Shown: one piece after another, positions 9,455 through 21,169 of the stretch
How positions within the stretch are numbered: the first letter of the stretch is position 1
Layout of the letters: each line of letters begins with the position of its first letter
Assembly (NCBI RefSeq): GCF_027594825.1
Contig: NZ_CP088930.1
Coordinates: forward strand, 1,859,019-1,923,018
Source of the DNA: Serratia liquefaciens
GTDB lineage: Bacteria > Pseudomonadota > Gammaproteobacteria > Enterobacterales > Enterobacteriaceae
Length of the DNA: 64,000 bases
Direction of reading: 5' to 3'
The notes under the pieces: generated by a model
Databases searched by the model: none
The model's input: only the letters and a program-made list of their open reading frames with translations
What the model was told of the DNA's origin: nothing
Position numbers and translations under genes: made by a program

Positions 9455-9829
9455 GGGATATCCTTTTCTTTGTGAGATTGAAAAATATATTTTTAAATAA
9501 AATATATTTTTTATCTTCTGTCAATTTTCAACGCAAATTTGGCACGTCAGTGTCTTAGAGTGTGATCAGAACGACAAACGAGGCTCCACAGCCTTGCCGG
9601 CCAAAGGGCACCTCATTCGCTATTCGCAGAGGATATGAATGAAAGGTCACTGGCGCTTTTATCGATAACCGCCAGTGAGTGAACAAGAAACGCGACTGGC
9701 GGAAAGGGATGCGCCAGTTTCAGGATTAACCAAAGAAGGAGGGCCCCGGCAAAGCAGCGCTAATGGCTGGCCTGAATCAGGAGAGTGCCTTTAAACGGAA
9801 GTGCGGCAGTTCATTCCTGCCGCCTCAGC
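9455..9829. other. Non-coding gap with two related hairpins
   Basis: This gap separates the inserted MFS gene from amiC. The part next to the MFS start (about 9480-9512) is almost pure A/T and likely holds its promoter. Two inverted repeats follow, CACTGGCG/CGCCAGTG (9648-9677) and ACTGGCG/CGCCAGT (9695-9718); all four arms are versions of one heptamer. No open frame with coding character and no copy of the tRNA 3' end (an attachment-site remnant) was found. Confidence 0.6.
9803..9823 (-). terminator. Hairpin after amiC
   Basis: GCGGCAG/CTGCCGC with a 7-base loop, a few bases after the amiC stop. It lacks a clear T run on the amiC strand, so it is a probable but imperfect terminator. Confidence 0.55.
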
Positions 9830-11086
9830 TTATTTTTGCCCGCGCGCTACTGCCCCGCCGTTAGCAAAATACGCCTTGATTCCCGCCAGAATAGATTCCG
9901 CCACCTGCTGCTGAAAATGGGTGGTACGCAGTTTGCGCTCTTCCTCTATATTGCTGATAAACGCCGTTTCAACCAGGATAGAGGGGATATCCGGCGCCTT
10001 TAACACCGCAAAACCGGCCTGATCGACACGATTCTTATGCAAACGGTTAATTTTGCCCATTCGGTTAAGCACTTCCTTGCCGAATTTCAGGCTGTCGTTG
10101 ATGGTCGCGGTTTGTATCAGGTCAAACATGGTGTGATCCAAATAGCGATCGCCGCTTTTGCTGACGCCGCCGATTTGGTCCGATTCGTTTTGGGTCTGTG
10201 CCAGGAACTTGGCCGCCGAGCTGGTAGCGCCCTTGGTCGACAGCGCAAATACCGACGAACCGCGCGCGGCACGGTTGGTGAAGGCATCGGCATGGATCGA
10301 CACGAACAGATCGGCACGCTGCTTGCGTGCCTTAGCTACCCTCACCTTAAGCGGAATGAAGACGTCCTCGTTGCGCGTCATAAACACCTTCATGTTGGGC
10401 TCACGCTTGATTAAGGTGCTCAGCCGACGGGCAATCTGCAGTACGATATCTTTTTCACGCGTTTTGAATTTGCCAATCGCCCCGGGATCCTCGCCGCCAT
10501 GGCCGGGATCCAGCATGATGACAATCGGCCGATCGCGCCCTGCCTTGCCGGCCTGCGGCGCTTCCGCCGGCAAAGTCCGCTCAAGATCGCCCTTGTTGTA
10601 ATCTTCCAGTAACGCCAGCAGCGGATCATACTCCTCGCCGCTGCCGCCCTTGCTTGGGTACAGGTCCATCACCAGACGATTGCGGTATTCCGGCACCGGC
10701 GCCAACGTAAACATGTGTGGCGTGACGCTGCGTTTAAGCTCCAGCACCAGCCTGACGGTGTTTTGATCAAACTGACCGACGCGCGCCTGTTTGAGGTAAG
10801 GATCGTCGGCGCGTACCTGGCCGACAATGCCCTTAAGCACGCTGTTGAGCTGCACGCCCTCGATATCTACCACCACGCGATCGGGGTTGGTCAACGCAAA
10901 CTGTTTGTATTTCAGTTCAACGTTAGATTCGAGCGTCACTCGGGTATAGGTAGAAGAAGGCCAGACACGTACGGCGATGACGTGCGACGAAGCAGCGATG
11001 CCTACGCGACTCACACTCAGCAACCAGCTAGCGGCAACCCCCTGCAATAAACGACGGCGGCCCAGATTGTGATTTGAGTTTGGCAT
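9830..11086 (-). CDS. amiC: N-acetylmuramoyl-L-alanine amidase AmiC
   Basis: A 418-residue periplasmic zinc amidase that splits septal peptidoglycan during daughter-cell separation, activated by NlpD. The N-terminus has a twin-arginine signal (RRRLLQG at 10-16), so export is by Tat. An AMIN domain (about 35-150) targets the septum and an Amidase_3 domain follows. Zinc and catalytic residues sit in LDPGHGG, SIHADAF and [10 protein letters not shown]. The ATG at 11086 has GGAG five bases away and starts the Tat peptide; upstream in-frame codons are not needed. It is divergent from argA. Confidence 0.95.
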   Translation of the reverse strand: MPNSNHNLGRRRLLQGVAASWLLSVSRVGIAASSHVIAVRVWPSSTYTRVTLESNVELKYKQFALTNPDRVVVDIEGVQLNSVLKGIVGQVRADDPYLKQARVGQFDQNTVRLVLELKRSVTPHMFTLAPVPEYRNRLVMDLYPSKGGSGEEYDPLLALLEDYNKGDLERTLPAEAPQAGKAGRDRPIVIMLDPGHGGEDPGAIGKFKTREKDIVLQIARRLSTLIKREPNMKVFMTRNEDVFIPLKVRVAKARKQRADLFVSIHADAFTNRAARGSSVFALSTKGATSSAAKFLAQTQNESDQIGGVSKSGDRYLDHTMFDLIQTATINDSLKFGKEVLNRMGKINRLHKNRVDQAGFAVLKAPDIPSILVETAFISNIEEERKLRTTHFQQQVAESILAGIKAYFANGGAVARGQK

Positions 11087-11326
11087 GCGACTCCGGCAGT
11101 GGTAACAGATTAAAACAGATGAAAAAAACACCAGTAAAACGGGAATGCCGAAAACTTTAACCAATCATTCCGGCGCTGTCATCAGAAAATCTTTTTATGG
11201 TTTTTCAATTTATTAACGATTCAGCGCCCTTAGCAAAGAAATAGAGACAATTTCCCACTTGCCATCAGGCCAATAAAAGAATAAAAATACAAAAATATCG
11301 TATAAATATGCAAAAGAGGTTTGGCC

Positions 11327-12652
11327 GTGAAGGAACGTAGTACAGAGCTGGTCCAAGGATTCCGTCACTCAGTTCCCTATATCAACGCCCACCGTGGCAA
11401 GACGTTTGTCGTCATGCTTGGCGGGGAAGCCATAGAACATGAGAACTTTTCCAACATCGTCAACGATATCGGGCTGCTGCATAGCCTGGGCATTCGTTTG
11501 GTGGTGGTCTATGGCGCGCGGCCGCAGATCGACGTCAATCTGGCGCAGCATAATTACGAACCGATTTACCACAAGCATACCCGCGTCACCGACGCCCACA
11601 CGCTAGAGTTGGTGAAGCAGGCGGCTGGCCTGTTGCAACTGGACATTACCGCCCGGTTATCGATGAGCCTCAACAACACACCGCTGCAGGGTGCGCACAT
11701 CAACGTGGTCAGCGGTAACTTTATCATTGCCCAACCGCTGGGTATCGATGACGGCGTGGACTACTGCCACAGCGGCCGTATCCGCCGTATCGATGAAGAG
11801 GCCATTCATCGTCAGCTCGACAGCAACGCCATCGTGCTGATAGGCCCGGTCGCCGTTTCCGTTACCGGCGAAAGCTTTAACCTGACGTCAGAGGAAGTGG
11901 CGACGCAGTTGGCGATCAAGCTGAAAGCCGAGAAGATGATCGGCTTCTGCTCGTCGCAGGGGGTCACCAATCAGGAAGGCAATATCATCTCCGAACTGTT
12001 TCCCAACGATGCACAAAAACGCATCGAAGAGCTGGAAGAGAGCGGCGATTACCATTCCGGCACCGTGCGCTTCCTGCGCGGCGCGGTAAAGGCCTGCCGC
12101 AGCGGCGTACGCCGCAGCCACCTGATCAGCTATCAGGAAGACGGCGCGCTGGTGCAAGAGTTGTTCTCACGCGATGGTATCGGCACCCAGATCGTCATGG
12201 AAAGCGCGGAACAGGTGCGCCGGGCCACGATTAACGACATCGGCGGCATCCTCGAACTGATCCGTCCGCTTGAACAGCAAGGCATTTTGGTTCGCCGCTC
12301 GCGTGAGCAGTTGGAAATGGAGATCGACAAGTTCACCATTATTGAACGCGATAACCTGACCATCGCCTGCGCGGCGCTGTATCCGTTCCCGGAAGAGAAA
12401 ATCGGCGAAATGGCCTGCGTAGCGGTACACCCGGATTACCGCAGCTCATCACGCGGTGAAATGTTGCTGCAGCGGGTGGAGAGTCAGGCGCGCCAGATGG
12501 GCCTGCGTAAACTGTTCGTGCTGACCACGCGCAGCATCCACTGGTTCCAGGAGCGCGGTTTCACCCCGGCGGAAGTTGACGTACTGCCAATGCAAAAACA
12601 GGCGCTGTACAACTACCAACGCCGTTCCAAAATTCTGCTGGCCGATCTGTAA
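11327..12652 (+). CDS. argA: N-acetylglutamate synthase ArgA
   Basis: A 441-residue enzyme that acetylates glutamate with acetyl-CoA, the first step of arginine synthesis. The N-terminal part is an amino-acid-kinase fold ([36 protein letters not shown]) that binds the feedback inhibitor arginine; the C-terminal part is a GNAT domain ([19 protein letters not shown]). The GTG at 11327 is chosen because AGAGG lies 7-8 bases upstream; it gives [16 protein letters not shown], close to the E. coli start, which is also GTG. The AT-rich 240-base divergent region with amiC should hold ArgR sites, but I could not fix one with confidence. Confidence 0.95.
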   Translation: MKERSTELVQGFRHSVPYINAHRGKTFVVMLGGEAIEHENFSNIVNDIGLLHSLGIRLVVVYGARPQIDVNLAQHNYEPIYHKHTRVTDAHTLELVKQAAGLLQLDITARLSMSLNNTPLQGAHINVVSGNFIIAQPLGIDDGVDYCHSGRIRRIDEEAIHRQLDSNAIVLIGPVAVSVTGESFNLTSEEVATQLAIKLKAEKMIGFCSSQGVTNQEGNIISELFPNDAQKRIEELEESGDYHSGTVRFLRGAVKACRSGVRRSHLISYQEDGALVQELFSRDGIGTQIVMESAEQVRRATINDIGGILELIRPLEQQGILVRRSREQLEMEIDKFTIIERDNLTIACAALYPFPEEKIGEMACVAVHPDYRSSSRGEMLLQRVESQARQMGLRKLFVLTTRSIHWFQERGFTPAEVDVLPMQKQALYNYQRRSKILLADL

Positions 12653-12660
12653 ACCCTGGC

Positions 12661-12691
12661 GGGCGCAGCAGATGAACTGCGCCCCATTTTT
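12661..12691 (+). terminator. argA intrinsic terminator
   Basis: GGGCGCAG/CTGCGCCC stem with an 8-base loop followed by CATTTTTG. It lies between the convergent genes argA and recD. Confidence 0.85.
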
Positions 12692-12696
12692 GTCCC

Positions 12697-14547
12697 TTAC
12701 GTCGTTATCTGCAACCGCTCTGCCAAACCACTGCGCCGTTGGGTCGGGGTGCGGATCGCCCGTAGCAAAACGGCTTCGGTGGCATACAGCGAAAGCTGTT
12801 TCCGGGCCCGGGTGATCGCGGTATACACCAGTTCGCGGGTGAGCACCGGCAAAAAGTGATTGGGAAGTACCAGTACCGTATGATCGAACTCTGAGCCCTG
12901 CGATTTATGCACCGTCATCGCATAGGCGGTTTCATGCGCCGGTAAACGGCTCGGCTGCACCGACTTAATGCTGCCGTCCGGCAGTTGGAAATGAACGCGC
13001 AGCTCGCCGCTCTCATCTCGCAAAGCAATACCAATATCACCGTTGAATAACCCCAGCGCGCTGTCATTACGCCCAATCATCACCGGACGCCCCGGATACC
13101 AACGCCCCGCGGTTCCTGGCTTACGCTGGATCAGACCGGCGCGTTGCAGCCCCGTTTCAATCCGCTCATTTAGCCCGGCAATACCGAATGGCCCCTCTCG
13201 TAGCGCGCACAGCACCTGGAATTGGCCAAACGCCGCCAGTATCGTCACCGCATCGGCACCCGTCGCCACCTGCCGCAGATAATCACGATAGCCCGCCACG
13301 CAAGCATCCAATAGCGCCTGATAGTCTTGCGTTTCCGCCAACGGATACCCCGTAACGTCGCTGAAGTTGCCACCCAGCGCCCAGGCCGCTTTCTTGCCAT
13401 CTCCGGCATTTACCGCAAAAGCCAGTTGACCAATGCCCGAGTTGGCATCAAAGCGATAGCTCTTGCGCAGCAGGCACAAACTGTCGCGCACGGCCGCTTC
13501 GGCCTCGGCACTTTGTCCCTGCAGCAGACAGCCGGTCAGCCGCGAGAGCTGCTCCGCCCGTGCCACGCTATAACCTTGCTCGGCAAAGCGGCAGATATCG
13601 CCCAGCACCGCGCCAGCCTCAACCGAAGCCAGCTGATCGCGATCGCCCAGGAAAATCACCCGCGCCTTAGCAGGCAAAGCGGCAATCAGGCGCGCCATCA
13701 TCGGCAGGTCAACCATCGAGGCTTCATCGACCACCAGCACATCCAGATGCAGCGGGTTGCCACGGTGATAACGCATACGCTGGCTGTTGGGCTGAGCGCC
13801 TAACAGGCGGTGAAGCGTGGAGGCTTCCGTCGGGAACAGCGCACGTTGCTCAGGCGTTAGCGCCAGTTGCCTGCCGGCGCTGCCTAAGGATTCGGTCAGG
13901 CGGGCCGCCGCTTTACCGGTAGGTGCCGCCAACTGAATGCGCAAACGTCGGCCTTCGGCAAGCTGCACCAGCGCGGCCAACAGCTTGGCCACGGTGGTGG
14001 TTTTACCGGTGCCCGGTCCGCCGGAAATGACGGCAATGCGCCGCGTGGCGGCCACTGCGGCGGCAATTTTCTGCCAGTCCGGTTCGTCGCTCGCTTCGCC
14101 AAATAATTGATCGAGAATGGTGCGGAGCTCGGCTTCTTCAACCGGTTGATGGAGGCTGTCACCGCTGATAAATTCGGCCACCTCGCCTTCGTTCTGCCAC
14201 ATGCGCTGCAGGTATAAACGCTGCTGTTGCAACACCATCGGCATCGCCGTGCTGCCATCGCCAATCGCCGCGCTGGCAGACAGCCGCTGCTGCCATTCGG
14301 TCAGATTGGGTTGCCCTGCCGCCAACCACACGGCCTGCGCCAGCTCTGGCTGACGTCCGTCAAAAAGATTCTCAGGCAACAACTGTTCCAGCATCAGGCA
14401 AACATGGCCGGCACCCGCCTCGGCGCTGAGGCAAGCAGCCGCCAACAAAATATCCGGCTGGTCCGCTGCCGCCACCACGCGGGCAAACTGTAAATCCAGC
14501 GGGCGCAGCACGCCGAGTCCCTGCGCCTGTTCCAGTAAAGCTATCAT
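12697..14547 (-). CDS. recD: RecBCD enzyme subunit RecD (5'-3' helicase)
   Basis: A 616-residue superfamily 1B helicase, the fast 5'-3' motor of RecBCD. The Walker A motif GGPGTGKT is at residues 176-183, motif II is [11 protein letters not shown], and the C-terminal motif [20 protein letters not shown] with [16 protein letters not shown] closes the helicase core. The N-terminal domain contacts RecC. The start overlaps the recB stop by four bases (ATGA), the same arrangement as in E. coli, so recB and recD are translationally coupled. Confidence 0.96.
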   Translation of the reverse strand: MIALLEQAQGLGVLRPLDLQFARVVAAADQPDILLAAACLSAEAGAGHVCLMLEQLLPENLFDGRQPELAQAVWLAAGQPNLTEWQQRLSASAAIGDGSTAMPMVLQQQRLYLQRMWQNEGEVAEFISGDSLHQPVEEAELRTILDQLFGEASDEPDWQKIAAAVAATRRIAVISGGPGTGKTTTVAKLLAALVQLAEGRRLRIQLAAPTGKAAARLTESLGSAGRQLALTPEQRALFPTEASTLHRLLGAQPNSQRMRYHRGNPLHLDVLVVDEASMVDLPMMARLIAALPAKARVIFLGDRDQLASVEAGAVLGDICRFAEQGYSVARAEQLSRLTGCLLQGQSAEAEAAVRDSLCLLRKSYRFDANSGIGQLAFAVNAGDGKKAAWALGGNFSDVTGYPLAETQDYQALLDACVAGYRDYLRQVATGADAVTILAAFGQFQVLCALREGPFGIAGLNERIETGLQRAGLIQRKPGTAGRWYPGRPVMIGRNDSALGLFNGDIGIALRDESGELRVHFQLPDGSIKSVQPSRLPAHETAYAMTVHKSQGSEFDHTVLVLPNHFLPVLTRELVYTAITRARKQLSLYATEAVLLRAIRTPTQRRSGLAERLQITT

Positions 14548-17500
14548 GGCTCATCCTCCGCCGTAATGGCCTCGCCGCTGAACAACCTGTCCATGCCTTC
14601 GACTAACGCTTGCTCTGGCCGACAGGCGAAGATACCGTTGCCTGGATGCTGCGCATCCACCCCGCGCAGGAACAAATAAATCACCCCGCCGAAGTGCCGT
14701 TGATAGTCGTAGTCCACCAGCCGATGACGCAGATAACGGTGCAGCGCCAGGGTATATAACTGATACTGCAGATCGTAACGGTGTTCTGCCATCGCCTGCT
14801 CCATCGCCGGCCGGGTATAGGCACTGCTGTCCTCCCCCAACCAGTTGGATTTGTAATCCAGCAGGTAGTACTTCCCCTGCCAGCAGAACACCAGGTCAAT
14901 AAACCCTTTCAACATTCCCTGCACCTGTTGGAAATCCAGTGCCGGGCAGCGAGCAGAAAGCGGATCGTGGTTTTTCACCAGCGCATCCAGCTCACGGGCC
15001 TGCAACAGCCTGTCGATCGGCAGATAGAACTGCAGTTCGGCCTGCTTTTGCTGCGGCGCCAGAGCCGACAGCACGACACCGGCATCATTGAGCGGGGTGT
15101 TGAGCAACACCTGCATCCACGCCAGCAGTATCGGTTGCCAATGTTCGGCAAAGCCTTGCTGTTGCAGTTGCTCCAGCAGCCACTGCTCGTCAAGCGGTTG
15201 GGTAAAATCGAGCGTTTCAAACAGGCTGTGCAAGAAAGTCCCCGGGGTAGCACCGCGAGGGAAAGTGTGGGGTGTGAGTGCTGGCTCACTGTCCTGAGCT
15301 TGCTCGCCTGCGGCATCAACATCCAGCCGCGGCAATAAATCCTGCATCAGGCCTGCGCCGTGCTGTTGCAAGCCGGTATAGCTGGTCACTCGCCAAAAAT
15401 CCTGCACCTGACGTGAAAAACCTTTGGCGGCCAGCTCGCTCAATTCCGACGTTTGCGGCAACCAGGGTTGTTCATCCAGCGTGTCGACCAGTGACAGCGC
15501 AACGCCTTCCCCGACAAGCTGTTGCAGGCATTGCTGCAGATAGGCCGCATCGCCGGCCTGGCCGGCTTGCACCAGATAACCCAGCGCACTGCGGTGTAAA
15601 TCGGTATCCCCCTGCTTCTTGCGGGTGCCTTGGATCAGCGGCGCAATACCGATGCTGCAGTGATACACCGAACGGGTCAATGCCACGTACAACAGGCGTA
15701 AATCCTCCGCCAGCCGCTCCTCCTCCGCCCATTCGATACTTTCTTCATCGGCGTTGAGGTCAAGCAAAGCCTGGAAGCTCTGGCGATCGTGATACAGCAC
15801 CTGCTGCTGTTGGCGGAAATTACCGACGAACGGCAGCCACACCAGATCAAATTCCAGCCCTTTGGATTTATGGATGGTGATCACCTGCACCAGATGGCGA
15901 TCGCTTTCCAGGCGTAACTGTTGGTTGTCAGACTGACGATTGGGTTGGGCAATCTGCTGCGCCAGCCAACGGACCAGCGCATGCTCGCTGTCGAGCTGTG
16001 CTGAGGCTTCCTGCAGCAGTTCCCCCAAATGCATCACGTCGGTCAATCGACGCTCGCCACCCTGCGTGGCCAACAGGTTTTCTGCCAGATGGCGCTGCTT
16101 CATCACCTCGCGCAACATCGGCAATACTCCCCGGCGCAGCCAGAGGGTGCGGTAGTCGTCAAACTCGTTGACCAGCTTATCCCATGCGCGCTCATCCTGA
16201 TTCAAACTGTCCAGCGCCAATGCGTCCAATCCCATCAGCCCGGTCGCCATGGCGCTGCGCAAGGTGCGCTCCTGCTCCGGTGCCAACACGGCCTGCAGCA
16301 ACCACAGCAAATCCTTGGCCTCTGGCGTATCAAACACGCTGTCGCGGTTGGACAAGTAAACCGAAGGAATGGCCAGCGCACTGAGCGCATCGCGAACTAA
16401 CGCCGCCTCGTTACGGCTACGCACCAGCACGGTAATGTCTGAAGCCTGCACCGCCCGGCGTTTATCACCATCCACCAGCCAAGCCTGCTGCTGTTGCCCG
16501 GCGCTTAGCCAGTCACGGATTTGCGTAGCGCACAGGCGCGCCATCAATTGTTGGTACTCACTAACGCCAACCCCTTCTCCCTGTTGCAGCCAGAATTGCA
16601 TTGCCGGTTGCGGTTGGTTTTGCAGTTCAAAAGCCAAGCCCCGGTTTTTTGCGGCGGCGGCCACGTCAATAAAGGGAATTTGGCTGAACAGGAAGGGTTT
16701 TTCCACCTGAGCAAACAGATGGTTAACGCTGCCGACCATTGCCGGTGACGAGCGCCAGTTGGTCTCAAGCGTATAGTGGGCGCTTACCTCTGAACGGGCT
16801 CGCATATAGGTAAAGATATCGGCGCCACGGAAGGCATAAATCGCCTGTTTCGGATCGCCGATCAGCAGCAGGCCGCATTCGGGTCGGCCAACGTAAAGCT
16901 TTTGGAAGATGCGGTATTGCTGCGGATCGGTATCCTGGAATTCATCGATCATCGCCACCGGATAACGCTGACGGATCGCCTGCGCTAAGCGATCGCCGCC
17001 TTCACTGTGCAGTGCCGTGTCCAGACGGCTTAACAGATCGTCAAAGCCGAGTTCAGCCCTTTGGCGTTTTTCTTGCTGAATGGAGAGGCGTATCTCGCTC
17101 AATGCCCGCGCCATAATCAAATCACGCAGCGTCAGCGGCTCATCAAAGAGTTCGTCGATTGCCACAAACAACGGATGACGCGGCGGCTCGCCTTTTTTAG
17201 TTTTATCCAACAGCACCGACTGGCGGAACTTGTCGAGCTCTTTCGGTAGCTGGTAATCCTGCGTTTCCAGCGCGACCCATTCGCCGACCTTATGCAGCCA
17301 GTTGGGCAGGTGCTTGCTGCTGTAGCTACGCTTGTCAACGCCGGACTGGCTGATTAACGCTTCCAGATCGCCGGCTGTCGCCCCCCACTGAGCTTTAATG
17401 GCGTCAATACGCGCCACGATTTGCTCATGGCGCATCAGCACCGTTTCGTCCTCTTTCGGCGGTCGTCGCAACAGCGGCGCTTCGCCATGCAAATAACCGG

Positions 17501-18095
17501 AGAGATCGGCCAGCAGTGCTTCCGGGCCGCTCCATTCCTGGCTTACCGCCCGGGCCACGCCCAGCGGCAACGGGTAACAATGGCGACGCCAAAAATCCGC
17601 ACAGGCCTGGCGACGCAGCGGCAACTCATCCTGCACCAGCGTTTGCTCAAACAGAATGCCTGACTCGAAGGCGTTGTGGGTCAGCATACGCTGACAAAAA
17701 CCGTGAATGGTGTATATCGCCGCTTCGTCCATCTGCCGCTCGGCCGCCAACAGCTGCGCAGCGGCGTCGGGCAGATCTTTAATCTCCGCCATCAGCGAGG
17801 TAAATAACGGATCCTTGCTGCGGCCACGGACGCAGGCAATACGCAACCCATGGATATTGCTGCGAATACGCCCACGCAACTCCTCGGTGGCGGCCTCGGT
17901 AAAGGTCACCACCAGGATCTCCTCTACCGTCAACGGCCGGGAAAAAGCCGCCGCCTGGCCCAGACCAAGCAGCAGGCGCAGATACAGCGCCCCAATGGTA
18001 AAGGTCTTGCCGGTCCCCGCCGAGGCTTCTATCAACCGTTCGCCAAACAGCGGCAACGTTAGCGGGTCAAGCCGCTGCGGGGCCGTTTCCGTCAT
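14544..18095 (-). CDS. recB: RecBCD enzyme subunit RecB (3'-5' helicase/nuclease)
   Basis: An 1183-residue UvrD-like helicase fused to the single nuclease of RecBCD. The Walker A motif ASAGTGKT is at 24-31, the DEFQDTDP motif II near residue 390 and the [18 protein letters not shown] motif V/VI region near 730. The C-terminal PD-(D/E)xK nuclease has GFIDLVF and [12 protein letters not shown]. The enzyme degrades or resects double-strand breaks and is switched by Chi to load RecA. Four-base overlaps join it to both ptrA upstream and recD downstream. Confidence 0.97.
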   Translation of the reverse strand: MTETAPQRLDPLTLPLFGERLIEASAGTGKTFTIGALYLRLLLGLGQAAAFSRPLTVEEILVVTFTEAATEELRGRIRSNIHGLRIACVRGRSKDPLFTSLMAEIKDLPDAAAQLLAAERQMDEAAIYTIHGFCQRMLTHNAFESGILFEQTLVQDELPLRRQACADFWRRHCYPLPLGVARAVSQEWSGPEALLADLSGYLHGEAPLLRRPPKEDETVLMRHEQIVARIDAIKAQWGATAGDLEALISQSGVDKRSYSSKHLPNWLHKVGEWVALETQDYQLPKELDKFRQSVLLDKTKKGEPPRHPLFVAIDELFDEPLTLRDLIMARALSEIRLSIQQEKRQRAELGFDDLLSRLDTALHSEGGDRLAQAIRQRYPVAMIDEFQDTDPQQYRIFQKLYVGRPECGLLLIGDPKQAIYAFRGADIFTYMRARSEVSAHYTLETNWRSSPAMVGSVNHLFAQVEKPFLFSQIPFIDVAAAAKNRGLAFELQNQPQPAMQFWLQQGEGVGVSEYQQLMARLCATQIRDWLSAGQQQQAWLVDGDKRRAVQASDITVLVRSRNEAALVRDALSALAIPSVYLSNRDSVFDTPEAKDLLWLLQAVLAPEQERTLRSAMATGLMGLDALALDSLNQDERAWDKLVNEFDDYRTLWLRRGVLPMLREVMKQRHLAENLLATQGGERRLTDVMHLGELLQEASAQLDSEHALVRWLAQQIAQPNRQSDNQQLRLESDRHLVQVITIHKSKGLEFDLVWLPFVGNFRQQQQVLYHDRQSFQALLDLNADEESIEWAEEERLAEDLRLLYVALTRSVYHCSIGIAPLIQGTRKKQGDTDLHRSALGYLVQAGQAGDAAYLQQCLQQLVGEGVALSLVDTLDEQPWLPQTSELSELAAKGFSRQVQDFWRVTSYTGLQQHGAGLMQDLLPRLDVDAAGEQAQDSEPALTPHTFPRGATPGTFLHSLFETLDFTQPLDEQWLLEQLQQQGFAEHWQPILLAWMQVLLNTPLNDAGVVLSALAPQQKQAELQFYLPIDRLLQARELDALVKNHDPLSARCPALDFQQVQGMLKGFIDLVFCWQGKYYLLDYKSNWLGEDSSAYTRPAMEQAMAEHRYDLQYQLYTLALHRYLRHRLVDYDYQRHFGGVIYLFLRGVDAQHPGNGIFACRPEQALVEGMDRLFSGEAITAEDEP

Positions 18096-20986
18096 GGTGT
18101 CGCGACCTTACGCGGCAGAGTTTGCTGCAGTGCGGACGCATTAGGATAAGTCACCCAGTCCGGCTGCACGGCATAATCGGCCTTCTCCTGGCCGCTGCCG
18201 CTCACCTGCGACAACACCGCCAGGCCCTGAGGCTGGATCACCGCCTGATGGAAATAGTCCGCCAATTTGACCGGCGTCAGCTGTTTGATCTGCTCAATCA
18301 GCTTATGACGGGTATCAAACGCGAAATTGCCGCGATCGAAGTCATTGGCAAAACGACCAGCCTCTTCACTCAGGGTTTGCGGGCGCTGTTTCAACTCGTT
18401 GATAATCGCCTGCTTGTACTGTTCGAAGTCGGCCGGTTTCATCTCACGCAGGCGTTTTTCGGTTTTCGGGTAGAAATCCTGATAGCGCTGGTACAGATAT
18501 GCCGGCTGCTTGCTGTTGCTTTGCAACAGGAAACCAATCCCCCACTGCCGCCCTACGGACATCGGGAAAGCAAATACCGCATAGCCCAATTGCTCCTGGG
18601 TACGCAGTTGGCTGTAGAACCACGGCTGAATAATCTGCCCCAACAGCGAGCTGTAGGCCATGCCGGTCACTTCGTCATAGCCGGTCGGCACATAGACCGC
18701 TGCCAGCGCCGAGTCGGTGCTGCTGCCGGCACGCTGCAGGTTGGCCAGCTGTTTTTTAGCCACTTCAACGTCTTCGCCGTGCCACCATTCAATGCCGGTG
18801 CACCCCAGACGGTGTTTCAACGTGGAGGCCAGCGTGTCCACCTGTTGCTTGCTCATATTGCCCACCACCAGCAATTCCGGCGTCGCTTCCGCCAACAGGT
18901 TGTCGCGGTAGGCCAGCACGTCTTTCAGCGTCAGGGTTTTCAGCACCTCACGGCGCTCGCTGCGTTCGGAGTACGGCACGCGGGAAACCATCTGCACCGG
19001 CTGAATCGCCAATTCGAAAGCTTTGCCCTTCTCGGCAGAATCCAGTTGCTCCAAATACCAGGATTTGGCCTGTGCCAGTTGGTCTTCCGTCGGCGTGAAG
19101 CTGGAGTACCCCTCAATCAACGACGTCAGCAACTGCGGCAGACGCTGAGTGAAGCCGTTGGCGTTGAATTGCAGACCGTTGTTCGGTGAAGTAGAGAAAC
19201 TAAGTCCGCCCACCGAGGCCTGATAGCTCAGCTGATCCAGCGAAATTCCCGCCAGATAGTCGGTCAACGAGAACAGCACCTGGTTGCGCGCCGAGTCCAT
19301 GGTTTTTGCATTGCGGAATGCCACTGTAACGTCGGCTTTAGGCTCGTCGGCAAAGTAGCGGCTCGGCATATACAACACGCGCAGGCCCGATTGATCGACC
19401 ACCATCTCCGGTTTTTTGAATTCGTGCGAAGGCTTGGTCAGGCTGAAATCATCTGGAATATACGGGTTCAAGGCCGGCAACGACAGGCTGATCCCCTTGC
19501 CCAATTGCTGCCACTGCTCGAAACGCTGCGGCGTGATCTTATCGACCTGATAAGGCGCATTGACGAAGTAAGCCGTTTTGTTGTGGGGCTCATTCGGGCT
19601 GACAAACCAGATACGCGCATTTTGCGGCGTCATGGCGTCCAGACGCTCGGCAATCGCTTTGGCGTCATAGCGATCGGCCAGGTAAGGCGCATCCAGCGTA
19701 TGTTCGACCGGCACTCGCAGCATGGTATCCACCAGCCATTCGATATAGTCCATATCACGGGTGATCGAGGGATAGCGGAAATCCAGGTTCAGTACGTGGG
19801 AGATCTCATCAAAGTAGCTCTGCTTGATGCCTTCGCTGCGCAACATTTTCAGGTAGTTGAAGATAGCCGCGACCACCTCGTCACGTTTGGCCAGGCCTTT
19901 ATCGGTCAGCGAAACGCTGATCGAAAACACCCCGCCGTTGCGATCCACCATAGGATCGGCCCCGGCATTGATTGCATCCGCCAGCCCTTGTTTCTGCAGC
20001 CAGTCCGACAGCGTGTTTTGGCTGCGGTTGCCAATCAGGTAACCGATATAGGTGTCAGTTTTACTGCGGAACTCAGCGCTGTTGTTGTCGATGCGGAACT
20101 CGACCTTCAACTGCTTGCGCGGCTGGGCCGGCACATAGTGAATAATGATCCCCTGCTGCTCAGGCGTGACGGCCGGAACGGTTATCGGCGGTACGCTGGC
20201 ATCATGGTTAGGCACGCGGCCAAAGGTTTTGGCCGCCAGTTCAGCCAATGCCGGCAAGGGTTGGTTACTGTACAACACCCCCATCATCAGATTGGCGGAA
20301 TAATAGCGTTGATAGAATGCCGTTAGCTCGTCGTGCAGCTTGCTACCGGGCTTGTCTTTCAGAGTATCGAGGTTACCGCCGGAGAAGCGCGCGCTTGGGT
20401 GAGCCGGGTTCAGCGTTTCCGCCCCGACCTGCGCCATGCGCATACCGTCCCGTGAACGCGCCATCGTCAGTTCGGCATTCACTGCATTGCGTTCGCGATC
20501 GGCATTGCCTGGATCCAATATCGGCTCGGCGATAGCATCCGCCATGCGGTCTACCGCCGGGGCCAGCGCATCGTTTTCCACTTCCAGATAGAATGCGGTG
20601 CGGTAAGAGGCGGTGCTGGCGTTATGGCTGCCACCGTGTTTCTTCAGAAACTCGGACAGGTTTTCCGGCTGCGGATAGCGCTTGGATCCCATCAGCACCA
20701 TGTGCTCCAGGTAGTGCGCCAGCCCAAGCTGGCTGTTCGGATCCTCCAGCGAGCCCACCGGCAGCGCCAGCGCCGCCAGCGATTTTGGTGCCTGGGCGTC
20801 GGACACCAGCAGCACGGTCATGCCGTTCGTCAACTTGATCGCCTGATACTGTCGCGGATCGTGATCGCTTTTGTTGATCTTCTCCGCCAGCGGTTGCCAT
20901 CCCTGTGCGGCCCAGCTCAACGGTGCCCAAAACATAACCAATAATACTAACCCGGTGATGCGGGCCAACTGTCTGCGCATATCCAA
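18092..20986 (-). CDS. ptrA: Protease III (pitrilysin)
   Basis: A 964-residue periplasmic M16 zinc metalloprotease. The inverted zinc motif HxxEH is HYLEH at residues 91-95, with the third ligand in NAVNAELTMARSRDGMR about 75 residues later. The C-terminal inactive half includes the RTQEQLGYAVFAFPM block. A Sec signal peptide ends near SWAAQG (about residue 27). It degrades small peptides such as insulin fragments. Its place inside the rec cluster is the usual enterobacterial order and has no known functional tie to RecBCD. Confidence 0.96.
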   Translation of the reverse strand: MDMRRQLARITGLVLLVMFWAPLSWAAQGWQPLAEKINKSDHDPRQYQAIKLTNGMTVLLVSDAQAPKSLAALALPVGSLEDPNSQLGLAHYLEHMVLMGSKRYPQPENLSEFLKKHGGSHNASTASYRTAFYLEVENDALAPAVDRMADAIAEPILDPGNADRERNAVNAELTMARSRDGMRMAQVGAETLNPAHPSARFSGGNLDTLKDKPGSKLHDELTAFYQRYYSANLMMGVLYSNQPLPALAELAAKTFGRVPNHDASVPPITVPAVTPEQQGIIIHYVPAQPRKQLKVEFRIDNNSAEFRSKTDTYIGYLIGNRSQNTLSDWLQKQGLADAINAGADPMVDRNGGVFSISVSLTDKGLAKRDEVVAAIFNYLKMLRSEGIKQSYFDEISHVLNLDFRYPSITRDMDYIEWLVDTMLRVPVEHTLDAPYLADRYDAKAIAERLDAMTPQNARIWFVSPNEPHNKTAYFVNAPYQVDKITPQRFEQWQQLGKGISLSLPALNPYIPDDFSLTKPSHEFKKPEMVVDQSGLRVLYMPSRYFADEPKADVTVAFRNAKTMDSARNQVLFSLTDYLAGISLDQLSYQASVGGLSFSTSPNNGLQFNANGFTQRLPQLLTSLIEGYSSFTPTEDQLAQAKSWYLEQLDSAEKGKAFELAIQPVQMVSRVPYSERSERREVLKTLTLKDVLAYRDNLLAEATPELLVVGNMSKQQVDTLASTLKHRLGCTGIEWWHGEDVEVAKKQLANLQRAGSSTDSALAAVYVPTGYDEVTGMAYSSLLGQIIQPWFYSQLRTQEQLGYAVFAFPMSVGRQWGIGFLLQSNSKQPAYLYQRYQDFYPKTEKRLREMKPADFEQYKQAIINELKQRPQTLSEEAGRFANDFDRGNFAFDTRHKLIEQIKQLTPVKLADYFHQAVIQPQGLAVLSQVSGSGQEKADYAVQPDWVTYPNASALQQTLPRKVATP

Positions 20987-21169
20987 AATAAACCCCTATT
21001 CTGACGCCATCGCGCCAAATCCCTGACGTTGACGGCGTACATCAAAACAACACAACACAATAATATCTATATGCTTGTACGTTATGTAAGACCGGAGCTG
21101 ACCCCGATAGTTGAATATAACCCTAAATATTTTTACCACCTCCCGGCAATCAGTACCACCGGGGGATTG
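20987..21169 (-). promoter_or_regulatory. recC-ptrA gap, probable ptrA-recB-recD promoter region
   Basis: This 183-base AT-rich gap separates recC from the overlapping ptrA-recB-recD set. The tight overlaps of the three downstream genes suggest one transcript starting here or read-through from recC. I could not pick a single convincing -35/-10 pair. Confidence 0.4.

Noticed and set aside
9455..9829. Attachment-site remnant of an element integrated at tRNA-fMet
   Set aside because: No copy of the tRNA 3' end was found on the far side of the MFS gene and no integrase is present.
11165..11320. ARG boxes upstream of argA
   Set aside because: Several AT-rich stretches partly resemble ArgR half-sites, but none gave a convincing 18-base palindrome, so no site was annotated.
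18122..20326. Two long plus-strand frames opposite ptrA
   Set aside because: They are shadows of the protease III gene, with no recognisable protein features.
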